Assembly (NCBI GenBank): GCA_004211235.1
Contig: SEEY01000221.1
Location: 1-6,562, forward strand
DNA: 6,562 nucleotides
Direction of reading: 5' to 3'
Origin: Rubrivivax sp.
GTDB taxonomy: Bacteria > Pseudomonadota > Gammaproteobacteria > Burkholderiales > Burkholderiaceae
Below, in pieces: positions 1 through 5,590 of the stretch; positions within the stretch are counted from its first letter, which is position 1, and each line of letters opens with the position of its first letter. The position numbers and the translations under genes are program-made. The notes beneath the pieces are model-generated. The model was not told the DNA's origin. It saw only the letters and a list, made by a program, of their open reading frames with translations, and made no database searches.

Positions 1-775
1 GGCGGATGTCGTCGTTCGCAGGGATGACCGACAGCACCGGGATGCCGACCGCTTCCGCGAAGGCGGTGGCCTCGCCGGTGCCGTCGTCGCGGTTGATCAC
101 CATGCCGGCCACGCCGACGTTGCCGCCGAGCTTGCGGAAGTACTCCACCGCGCTGCAGACGTTGTTGGCGACGTAGAGCGACTGCAGGTCGTTGCTGGCG
201 ACGACGATGACCTTCTGGCACATGTCGCGCGCAATCGGCAGGCCGAAGCCGCCGCAGACGACGTCGCCGAGGAAGTCCAGCAGCACGTAGTCGAAGCCCC
301 AGTCGTGGAAGCCCAGCTTCTCCAGCGTCTCGAAGCCATGGATGATCCCGCGCCCGCCGCAGCCGCGGCCAACCTCGGGGCCGCCGAGTTCCATCGCATA
401 GACACCGTCGCGCTTGAAGCAGACATCGCCGATGGCCACCGCCTCGCCGGCCAGCTTCTTCTTGCTGCTGGTCTCGATGATGGTCGGGCAGGCCTTGCCG
501 CCGAACAGCAGGCTGGTGGTGTCGCTCTTCGGGTCGCAGCCGATCAGCAGCACCTTCTTGCCCTGCTGGGCCATCATGTAGCTGAGGTTGGCGAGCGTGA
601 AGCTCTTGCCGATGCCGCCCTTGCCGTAGATGGCGATGATCTGCGTGGTCTTGGTGACCGGGCCGGTCGCCGGCGCATCAGGCTCGATGGCGGCCTCAGC
701 GCGTAGCGCTTGAGCGGCGGCGGAGCGCGGCTGGAACGTCACGGTGGCCACCGCGGGAATCGTCGAGGTGCTCAT
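1..775 (-). CDS. bchX: BchX, iron protein of chlorophyllide a reductase (partial, C-terminus beyond the left edge)
   Basis: BchX is the ATP-dependent, NifH-like electron donor of chlorophyllide a reductase (COR). With BchYZ it reduces the B ring of chlorophyllide a to the bacteriochlorin level, in the cytoplasm or at the membrane face. Translating the complement from 775 gives 258 uninterrupted codons before the window ends. After a loosely conserved N-terminal stretch of about 44 residues comes IIAIYGKGGIGKS, the P-loop (about 51-58), then CDPKSDTT (80-87). Next are the two cysteine segments expected to bind the bridging 4Fe-4S cluster, GRGCGGRG (C139) and DVVCGGFG (C174). KSFT after the P-loop and the CGGRG context favour BchX over BchL or NifH. 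The ATG overlaps the bchC stop (ATGA, 772-775), and GGAGA lies 8 nt upstream, so it is probably coupled to bchC. bchY and bchZ would be expected next on this strand. About 70-100 C-terminal residues are missing, judged by usual family length. Confidence 0.96.
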   Translation of the reverse strand, partial: MSTSTIPAVATVTFQPRSAAAQALRAEAAIEPDAPATGPVTKTTQIIAIYGKGGIGKSFTLANLSYMMAQQGKKVLLIGCDPKSDTTSLLFGGKACPTIIETSSKKKLAGEAVAIGDVCFKRDGVYAMELGGPEVGRGCGGRGIIHGFETLEKLGFHDWGFDYVLLDFLGDVVCGGFGLPIARDMCQKVIVVASNDLQSLYVANNVCSAVEYFRKLGGNVGVAGMVINRDDGTGEATAFAEAVGIPVLSVIPANDDIR

Positions 776-1725
776 GCGTGATGTCTCCAGTCCAAAACCA
801 TCTTCAGGCAGCCGGCATCGTTGAACGCCTGGCTGTAGGCGTTGCCGGCGTTTTCCGCCGGCTCGCTGTGGGTGAGCAGGCCGTCGAGTGACAGCCGGCC
901 GGCATGCAACAGGGCGTTGACGGCCAGCATGTCCGGGCGCTTCCATTCCGCCGCCACGCGGATGCGCGCTTCGCGCATGAAGGCCGGCGCGAAGTTCAGC
1001 GACAGCGGCTGTGAATAGAAGCCCGCCAGCACCACCTCGCCGCCGTAGCCGAGGCGGCCTATCAGGCTGTCGAGCAGGGCCGAGTCGCCGCTGACGTCGT
1101 AGATGGCCTTGTAGTCACGGCGCTTGTCGTCGTCGGGGTGAATGACCGTGTAGCCGACGGCGCCGTCGGCACGCGCCGGGTTGGTCTCCCAGACGGTGAA
1201 GTCGGTGATGCCGGCCGCGACGTTCATGCGCGCCAGCAGCCGGCCCAGTACGCCATGGCCCACGATCAAATCGGGTGGCGTGTGCGGCTGGCCCTGGCCC
1301 CCGCCGGCAACGCTGTGGTACGCGGTGGCAGCCAGCGCCAGCAGCACGGCCTGTTCGCCGAGCTTCTCGTCGACCGGCACCACGCGCTGGCCGGGTACGA
1401 CCAGCCGCGAGGCTGAGCCGCCGAACAGGCCCTTCACGTCGCCGAAGCAGCGCGCGCCCGGCACGAAGACCCGCTGGCCCACCCACTGCGTGCTGGCCGG
1501 GCCGACCGCCATGACGCGGCCCACCGCTTCGTAACCCGGCACCAGCGGATAGCCCATGCCAGGAAACATCGGCATCGTGCCCGTCCAGATCAGGCGCTCG
1601 GTGCCGGTGCTGATGCCGCTCCATTCCACCTCGACGACGACGTCTTCGTCCTCCATCGCCGGCAGCCGCAGGGGGCTGAGGCTGAGGTGCTCGGGGCGGT
1701 CGATGACGACGGCGAGGGTGTTCAT
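772..1725 (-). CDS. bchC: BchC, bacteriochlorophyllide a dehydrogenase (3-hydroxyethyl oxidation)
   Basis: BchC oxidises the 3-(1-hydroxyethyl) group of the bacteriochlorophyllide ring to the 3-acetyl group of bacteriochlorophyll a, using NAD. The 317-residue product is the usual family length and has the medium-chain dehydrogenase layout. An N-terminal GroES-like half contains SGISTGTERL (36-45) and PGYEAVG (63-69). It is followed by a Rossmann half with the dinucleotide motif VGHGVLGRL (155-163), and then DVSGD (210-214) and GGEVVLAGFY (228-237). The classical zinc-ligand set of alcohol dehydrogenases is not evident, as is usual for BchC. The start is supported by GAGGAGG 7 nt upstream. The gene has its own probable promoter in the gap after crtF, and its stop overlaps the bchX start. 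In purple bacteria bchCXYZ often leads into the puf operon, so transcription probably continues past the left edge (inference). Confidence 0.96.
   Translation of the reverse strand: MNTLAVVIDRPEHLSLSPLRLPAMEDEDVVVEVEWSGISTGTERLIWTGTMPMFPGMGYPLVPGYEAVGRVMAVGPASTQWVGQRVFVPGARCFGDVKGLFGGSASRLVVPGQRVVPVDEKLGEQAVLLALAATAYHSVAGGGQGQPHTPPDLIVGHGVLGRLLARMNVAAGITDFTVWETNPARADGAVGYTVIHPDDDKRRDYKAIYDVSGDSALLDSLIGRLGYGGEVVLAGFYSQPLSLNFAPAFMREARIRVAAEWKRPDMLAVNALLHAGRLSLDGLLTHSEPAENAGNAYSQAFNDAGCLKMVLDWRHHA
784..788 (-). promoter_or_regulatory. Ribosome binding site of bchX
   Basis: The complement reads GGAGA, 8 nt before the bchX ATG (775-773), and lies inside the last codons of bchC. It fixes the bchX start at the ATGA overlap. 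Confidence 0.7.
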
Positions 1726-1732
1726 GAGATGG

Positions 1733-1739
1733 CCTCCTC
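1733..1739 (-). promoter_or_regulatory. Strong ribosome binding site of bchC
   Basis: The complement reads GAGGAGG, 7 nt before the bchC ATG (1725-1723). This is the strongest Shine-Dalgarno sequence in the window and decides the bchC start. Confidence 0.85.
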
Positions 1740-1802
1740 GAACGCAGTGCCGCAGTGGCGGCGGGCCGGCGCTTGCTTGTCGCGGTTCCTGGATCTCATG
1801 AG

Positions 1803-1846
1803 AGTCATACTACGCTTACACAGTCAACCGTCAACTACGATTTACA
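1803..1846 (-). promoter_or_regulatory. Tandem PpsR/CrtJ-like operator upstream of bchC
   Basis: Two 18-bp elements on the minus strand have the form TGT-N12-AC(G/T): TGTAAATCGTAGTTGACG (complement of 1829-1846) and TGTAAGCGTAGTATGACT (complement of 1803-1820). The gap between them is exactly 8 bp. They also resemble one another (TGTAA, CGTAGT and TGAC occur in both). PpsR/CrtJ represses bacteriochlorophyll and carotenoid genes under oxygen by binding TGT-N12-ACA. Cooperative binding to two palindromes 8 bp apart across the -35/-10 region is the described arrangement at bchC of Rhodobacter capsulatus. Each site misses the last consensus base, so affinity may be lower than at the crtE-crtD sites. 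Confidence 0.65.
1807..1834 (-). promoter_or_regulatory. Probable sigma-70-type promoter of bchCX
   Basis: On the minus strand TTGACG (complement of 1829-1834) is followed after 16 bp by TAGTAT (complement of 1807-1812). These match the -35 and -10 consensus at 5/6 and 4/6 positions. The start of transcription would be near 1800, about 75 nt before the bchC ATG. The local sequence is clearly less GC-rich than the genes around it. Each hexamer lies inside one of the two putative PpsR sites described separately. No transcription data are available here, so the promoter is an inference from sequence and position. Confidence 0.6.
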
Positions 1847-1855
1847 CTTATCTCG

Positions 1856-2995
1856 TCAAGCAGCGTCGGCGATGAGCACGCTGGCCTGCAAGGGCAGCTG
1901 CGTCGGCAGCAAGCGCACACGCGCAAAACCGGCTTTCGCCAGCAACTCCCGCAGGCGCGCCTCGCTGCGCGGCTGGCCCCGGCCCATGGCGAGCAGGTAG
2001 AAGCCGAAATAGGCATGGCCCATCGCCTCGGCCCCGCCGGTGTCCGCCATCGGTTCGGCCAGCAGCAGCCGGCCACCGGGGGCGAGTGCCTGGCGCACCG
2101 CGCCCAGCAGCCGCAGCACCCGCTCGTCATCGTGGTCGTGCACCACGCGCAGCAGCGTCACGAGGTCGGCGCCGGCCGGCAAGGCGTCACGCAGGAAGTC
2201 GCCGCCCTGCGCGCTGCACCGGCCGGTCAGCCCCGCCTGCTCGAAGCGCGAAGCGGCCCGCGCGGCCACGCTCGGCAGGTCGAACACCTGCACCTGCAGA
2301 TGCGGTGCATGCCGCGCCAGCGCGCAGGCAAAGGCACCATCGCCGCCGCCGACGTCCAGCACGCGGCGATGGCGCTGCATCGGGTAGGCCTGCAGTACCT
2401 GCTCGGCCACCAGTGGCTGAGAGGCCGCCATCAGCGCAGAGTAGTCGCCGACCTGTTCGGCGCCCAGGGCCGCGGGGGCGTCGCTGCCCGCGTAGGGCCA
2501 GAAGCCCGCCAGGCGCCCCGGCCCGGCCTCGCCGCGCAGCAGCGCCAACGGGTCGGCCAGGTCCCGGTAGAGCGCTGCGTGGTGTTCCACCATGGCCACC
2601 AGGCCGGCGTTGCCCGCCATCGGCGCGCCTCGCGGCCCGAGGCCGAAGCGACCGTACGGGCGGGCCTCCAGCAGCTTCAACGACACGGCAGCCAGAAGCA
2701 GGCGTTCGGCAGACGCCGGCGGCAGCTTCAGCCGCAGCGCCAGCGCGTCCAGCGTCTGCGGCCCCTGCGCCAGCAGCAGGTCGAACAGGCGCAGCTGCAC
2801 GCAGGCCAGCAGCACCTGGGAGTAGACGAAGCCCGCCACCAGGTCGAACACCTCGGCGGCACGGCGGCGCGCGATCCAGCGGGTCAGCGGAAAGCGCTCG
2901 GCCCAGCGACGAAACCGCGCGCTGCCCAGCAGCCGATCCCGCCACGCGAGTGGCGCATCGCTCCAGTGAACCGCCGCCATGGACCGCGCGGCCAT
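1856..2995 (-). CDS. crtF: CrtF, demethylspheroidene/hydroxycarotenoid O-methyltransferase
   Basis: CrtF transfers methyl from S-adenosylmethionine to the tertiary hydroxyl of demethylspheroidene and related 1-hydroxycarotenoids, giving the 1-methoxy end of spheroidene or spirilloxanthin. The 379-residue product has the plant-type O-methyltransferase plan. An N-terminal helical dimerisation region (about 45-130) includes RRRAAEVFDLVAGFVYSQ. The SAM-binding domain has motif I VLDVGGGDG (212-220), FDLP (238-241) and GDF (265-267). The segment RVVHDHDD (283-290) carries the likely catalytic histidine (H286 by analogy with HDWDD in the family), followed by GGRLLLAEP (307-315). The ATG lies 3 nt after the crtE stop, so translation is probably coupled; only a weak GGTGG precedes it. 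A second in-frame ATG at 2980 lacks a Shine-Dalgarno sequence. The stop is at 1858-1856, just before the bchC operator. Confidence 0.94.
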   Translation of the reverse strand: MAARSMAAVHWSDAPLAWRDRLLGSARFRRWAERFPLTRWIARRRAAEVFDLVAGFVYSQVLLACVQLRLFDLLLAQGPQTLDALALRLKLPPASAERLLLAAVSLKLLEARPYGRFGLGPRGAPMAGNAGLVAMVEHHAALYRDLADPLALLRGEAGPGRLAGFWPYAGSDAPAALGAEQVGDYSALMAASQPLVAEQVLQAYPMQRHRRVLDVGGGDGAFACALARHAPHLQVQVFDLPSVAARAASRFEQAGLTGRCSAQGGDFLRDALPAGADLVTLLRVVHDHDDERVLRLLGAVRQALAPGGRLLLAEPMADTGGAEAMGHAYFGFYLLAMGRGQPRSEARLRELLAKAGFARVRLLPTQLPLQASVLIADAA

Positions 2996-2998
2996 CGC

Positions 2999-3877
2999 TC
3001 AGGCCACCATGGCCACGCGTTCCGCCAGATGCTGCGGCACCAGGCGGTTCGCCTCGTGCCGGATCAGCTGCCGGAACTGCGCCGAGCCCGGGCAGACGGG
3101 CACGGTCAGCAGCGTCGCCTGCACCAGGCGGTGGAACTCGGCGAGCGCGCCGTCCAGCCCCAGCTCGCGCGCCGTGCTCGGGCGGCCGAGGGCCACGTCC
3201 TGGCCGCCCGGCTTGCCCAAAGCCCGGGCATCCAGCAGCACGTCGCGGATGTCGTCGGCCACCTGGTAGGTCTGGCCCAGCTGTTCCCCCAGCGCCCGCC
3301 ACGGCGCGCCGTCGGCGCCTGCCGCCTGGGCGCCGGCCATCGTGGCGGCGGCGAACAGCGCGCCCGTCTTGGCCTGCTGGTAGGCGGCGAGCGAGATCTG
3401 CGGCTCGCACTCCCAGGCCTGGCCAGCGACGATGCCCATCGGCATGCCCACCCCCTGGCTGATCGTGCGCAGCAGCGGCGGCAGGCGCGACAGATGGCGC
3501 TGCGTGCTGCCCGCCAGCACCTCGAAGGCCGCCACGATGAGGGCGTCGCCCGCAAGCACCGCCAGCCGCTCGCCGAAAGCCCGGTGCACCGACGGCCGCC
3601 CGCGGCGCGTCTCGGCAGCGTCGAAGCAGGGCAGGTCGTCATGCACGAGCGAGGCGCAGTGCAGCAGCTCGATGGCCGCGGCGACGCCGTCGGTCAGCGC
3701 GCGGTCGTCCTCCCCGCAGGCCAGCGCGACGGCGAGCGTCAGCTTGGGCCGGATGCGTGCCCCGCCGGGGAATACCGCGTGCTGCATGGCCGCCGCCAGC
3801 TTGGGCGGGTGGCCGCCCTGCAGGCTGGGCGCTAGGCTGGCCTGGAGGGCTCGCTCGATCCGGTCTTCATGGGGCAT
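2999..3877 (-). CDS. crtE: CrtE, geranylgeranyl diphosphate synthase
   Basis: CrtE condenses farnesyl diphosphate with isopentenyl diphosphate to make C20 geranylgeranyl diphosphate, the precursor of phytoene and of the bacteriochlorophyll esterifying alcohol. The 292-residue product is a trans-isoprenyl diphosphate synthase. It has GGARIRP (38-44), the first aspartate-rich motif LVHDDLPCFD (77-86, the DDxxxxD form), RRGRPSVH (91-98) and the second motif QVADDIRD (205-212, DDxxD). The lysine usual in GGKRIRP is alanine here, a change I recall from other purple-bacterial CrtE. The start at ATG 3877 gives a typical N-terminus (MPHEDRIERAL) and has a weak AAGG upstream. The frame stays open to a TTG at 3955, but that start would place coding sequence across the PpsR operator and adds a non-conserved stretch, so I reject it. 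It is first gene of the crtE-crtF run and divergent from crtD. Confidence 0.94.
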   Translation of the reverse strand: MPHEDRIERALQASLAPSLQGGHPPKLAAAMQHAVFPGGARIRPKLTLAVALACGEDDRALTDGVAAAIELLHCASLVHDDLPCFDAAETRRGRPSVHRAFGERLAVLAGDALIVAAFEVLAGSTQRHLSRLPPLLRTISQGVGMPMGIVAGQAWECEPQISLAAYQQAKTGALFAAATMAGAQAAGADGAPWRALGEQLGQTYQVADDIRDVLLDARALGKPGGQDVALGRPSTARELGLDGALAEFHRLVQATLLTVPVCPGSAQFRQLIRHEANRLVPQHLAERVAMVA

Positions 3878-3923
3878 AGAGGCCTTTTTCTGGAAGACGG
3901 CGCCATGGCGCCAAGCTGTGGCC

Positions 3924-3967
3924 TGTCGGCCAACAATTACACTACTATGTGTCAATCAGCATAGACA
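3924..3967. promoter_or_regulatory. Double PpsR/CrtJ operator between crtE and crtD
   Basis: Two exact TGT-N12-ACA sequences lie in the divergent intergenic region: TGTCGGCCAACAATTACA (3924-3941) and TGTCAATCAGCATAGACA (3950-3967), with exactly 8 bp between them. The second extends to a longer inverted repeat with arms TGTGTC and GACACA (3948-3953, 3964-3969). TGT-N12-ACA pairs with 8-bp spacing are the binding pattern of PpsR/CrtJ, the redox-responsive regulator of photosynthesis genes. The position suggests joint control of crtE-crtF and crtD-crtC. Promoter hexamers overlap the sites: TGTAAT (complement of 3936-3941) is a possible -10 for crtE, and TACTAT (3943-3948) a possible -10 for crtD. 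Neither has a good -35 at normal distance, so these are weak. A perfect TTGACA (complement of 3950-3955) exists but no -10 follows at 16-18 bp. Confidence 0.75.
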
Positions 3968-3985
3968 CACCGCGATGGGGCGTCA

Positions 3986-5590
3986 ATGAGGCTTGGTGAA
4001 CTGCCGGACGGAATGCGACCACCGCGGGTGGTGGTTGTCGGTGCGGGCATCGGCGGGCTCACGGCGGCGGCGCTGCTCGGCAAGGCGGGTTTCGACGTGC
4101 AGGTTGTCGAGCGAGCGTCCACACCCGGCGGCAAGATGCGCCAGGTCGATGTCGGCGGCCCGCTGCTGGACGGTGGCCCGACCGTGCTGACGATGCGGTG
4201 GGTGTTCGACGCACTGTTCGAGCGCCTGGGCGAGCCGCTGGACCGGCACGTCGACCTGCGCCGCTGCGAGGTGCTGGCCCGGCACAGCTGGGGCCCTGGC
4301 GAACAGCTCGACCTGCTGGCCGAGCTGGAGCAAAGCGTGGCCACCATCACTGCCTTCAGCGGCGCAGCCGAGGCCACGCGCTACCGCGCCTTCTGCGCCC
4401 GCGCCCAGGCCATCTACCGCACGCTGGATGCGCCCTTCATCCGCAGCTCGCGGCCCACGCCGGGCTCGCTCGCCTGGCGGGTGCTGCGCCAGCAGGGCCT
4501 GACGGGCCTGAAGCAGCTGCTCGGCATTTCGCCGTTCACCACGCTCTGGCGCGAGCTGGGCCGCTACTTTCACGACCCCCGCCTGCAGCAGCTCTTCGGC
4601 CGCTACGCCACCTACTGCGGCTCCTCCCCCTTCGAGGCGCCGGCCACGCTGATGCTGGTGGCCCATGTCGAGCGTGAGGCGGTCTGGCGCCTCGACGGCG
4701 GCATCTACCGGCTGGCGCAGGCGCTGGCCCGTTGCGCGAGCCGGCAAGGCGTTCGGTTGCACTACGGCTGCGAGGTGCGCCGGCTGCTGATGGCCGACGG
4801 CCGTGCCAGCGGCGTGGAGCTGGCAGACGGCCGGCGCCTGGCCGCGTCGGCAGTCGTGTTCAACGGCGACGCCCGGGCCCTGGCCCAGGGCCTGCTCGGC
4901 GAGGATGTGCAGCGGGCACTCGGCGCCTCGCCACGCGCGAAGCAGCCTGGCCCGTCCCTGTCAGCCTTGACCTGGCACTGCCAGGCCGAGGCCAGTGGCT
5001 TCGACCTGTCGCACCACAACGTGTTCTTCGGCCCGCCTTCGGACTATCAGGCGGAGTTCGAAGCGATTGCCGGCGGCCGCCTGCCGCAGCACCCGACCGT
5101 CTATGTCTGCGCCCAGGACCGTCATGGCGGCGCAGGCCCCACACCCGCCGCTACAGGCCGGCCCGAGCGGCTGATGTGCCTCGTCAACGCGCCTGCCGGC
5201 ACGGACGGGCGCCGGCTGACCGACCAGGAGATTGCGCGATGCGAAGAGCAGATGTGGACGCAGCTGAGCCGTTCGGGGCTGCGGCTCGCGCCCAGCCCGC
5301 AGGCACAGGTGCTGACCCGCCCGCAGGACTTTGCGCAACTGTTCCCGGGCAGCGCGGGCGCCCTCTACGGGCCGGCGAGCCGGGGCTGGCAGGCGAGCTT
5401 CTACGCGCGGCCGGACGGGCGGACGCGGCTGCCGGGCCTGTTCCTGGCTGGGGGCTCGGTGCACCCGGGGCCGGGCGTGCCGATGGCGGCGCTGTCGGGC
5501 CAGCTGGCGGCCGAGCAGATCCTCGCGGCGCGGCGTTCGACCTTGCGCTCGGCGGCGGTGCCTATGCCTGGTGGTACCTCGACGCGCTGA
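3986..5590 (+). CDS. crtD: CrtD, hydroxycarotenoid (methoxyneurosporene) 3,4-desaturase
   Basis: CrtD is an FAD-dependent, membrane-associated desaturase that introduces the C-3,4 double bond into 1-hydroxylated acyclic carotenoids in the spheroidene and spirilloxanthin pathways. The 534-residue frame starts with the Rossmann motif VVVVGAGIGGLTAA (15-28), followed by VVERASTPGGKM (40-51) and LLDGGPTVLTM (60-70). It ends with the CrtI-family FAD signature LFLAGGSVHPGPGVP (486-500). It differs from the phytoene desaturase CrtI in its middle region and by context: crtC follows and crtF/crtE lie opposite. Start choice is open. ATG 3986 has GGGG upstream; ATG 4013 (residue 10) is closer to the conserved domain and would also serve. 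The final 19 or so residues (from about 516) lie over the conserved N-terminus of crtC in another frame and look unlike a desaturase, so the natural C-terminus may be slightly different. Confidence 0.93.
   Translation: MRLGELPDGMRPPRVVVVGAGIGGLTAAALLGKAGFDVQVVERASTPGGKMRQVDVGGPLLDGGPTVLTMRWVFDALFERLGEPLDRHVDLRRCEVLARHSWGPGEQLDLLAELEQSVATITAFSGAAEATRYRAFCARAQAIYRTLDAPFIRSSRPTPGSLAWRVLRQQGLTGLKQLLGISPFTTLWRELGRYFHDPRLQQLFGRYATYCGSSPFEAPATLMLVAHVEREAVWRLDGGIYRLAQALARCASRQGVRLHYGCEVRRLLMADGRASGVELADGRRLAASAVVFNGDARALAQGLLGEDVQRALGASPRAKQPGPSLSALTWHCQAEASGFDLSHHNVFFGPPSDYQAEFEAIAGGRLPQHPTVYVCAQDRHGGAGPTPAATGRPERLMCLVNAPAGTDGRRLTDQEIARCEEQMWTQLSRSGLRLAPSPQAQVLTRPQDFAQLFPGSAGALYGPASRGWQASFYARPDGRTRLPGLFLAGGSVHPGPGVPMAALSGQLAAEQILAARRSTLRSAAVPMPGGTSTR
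5226..5230 (+). promoter_or_regulatory. Possible ribosome binding site for a long crtC start
   Basis: AGGAG lies 8 nt before ATG 5239, the last canonical ATG in the crtC frame upstream of the conserved domain. It sits inside crtD and may be chance in GC-rich coding sequence, but its distance is ideal. It is the reason the 5239 start is listed for crtC. Confidence 0.4.

Noticed and set aside
97..426. Minus-strand 109-codon Ser/Ala-rich frame inside bchX
   Set aside because: It is another frame of the same strand as the clearly conserved BchX coding sequence, which is uninterrupted through this stretch.
1726..1855. Search for a terminator between crtF and bchC
   Set aside because: No GC-rich hairpin followed by a T-run is visible on the minus strand, so readthrough from crtF into bchC is likely in addition to the bchC promoter.
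2015..3835. Long plus-strand open frame of 606 codons opposite crtF and crtE
   Set aside because: Its product is rich in His, Arg, Gln and Ala with no recognisable domain, and it lies antisense to two well-supported genes. Open antisense frames are expected in DNA with this GC content at third positions.
3878..3955. N-terminal extension of CrtE from a TTG at 3955
   Set aside because: It would run through the PpsR operator and the likely promoter, lacks a ribosome binding site, and the added 26 residues do not resemble CrtE N-termini.
4732..5238. Upstream part of the crtC frame from a TTG at 4732
   Set aside because: The translation is Arg/Ala/Pro-rich without family similarity and overlaps the middle of crtD; nothing suggests a start this far upstream.
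5449..5455. TGGGGGC as a possible -1 frameshift heptamer in crtD
   Set aside because: It departs from the X XXY YYZ pattern and a shift there would remove the conserved HPGPGVP end of CrtD.
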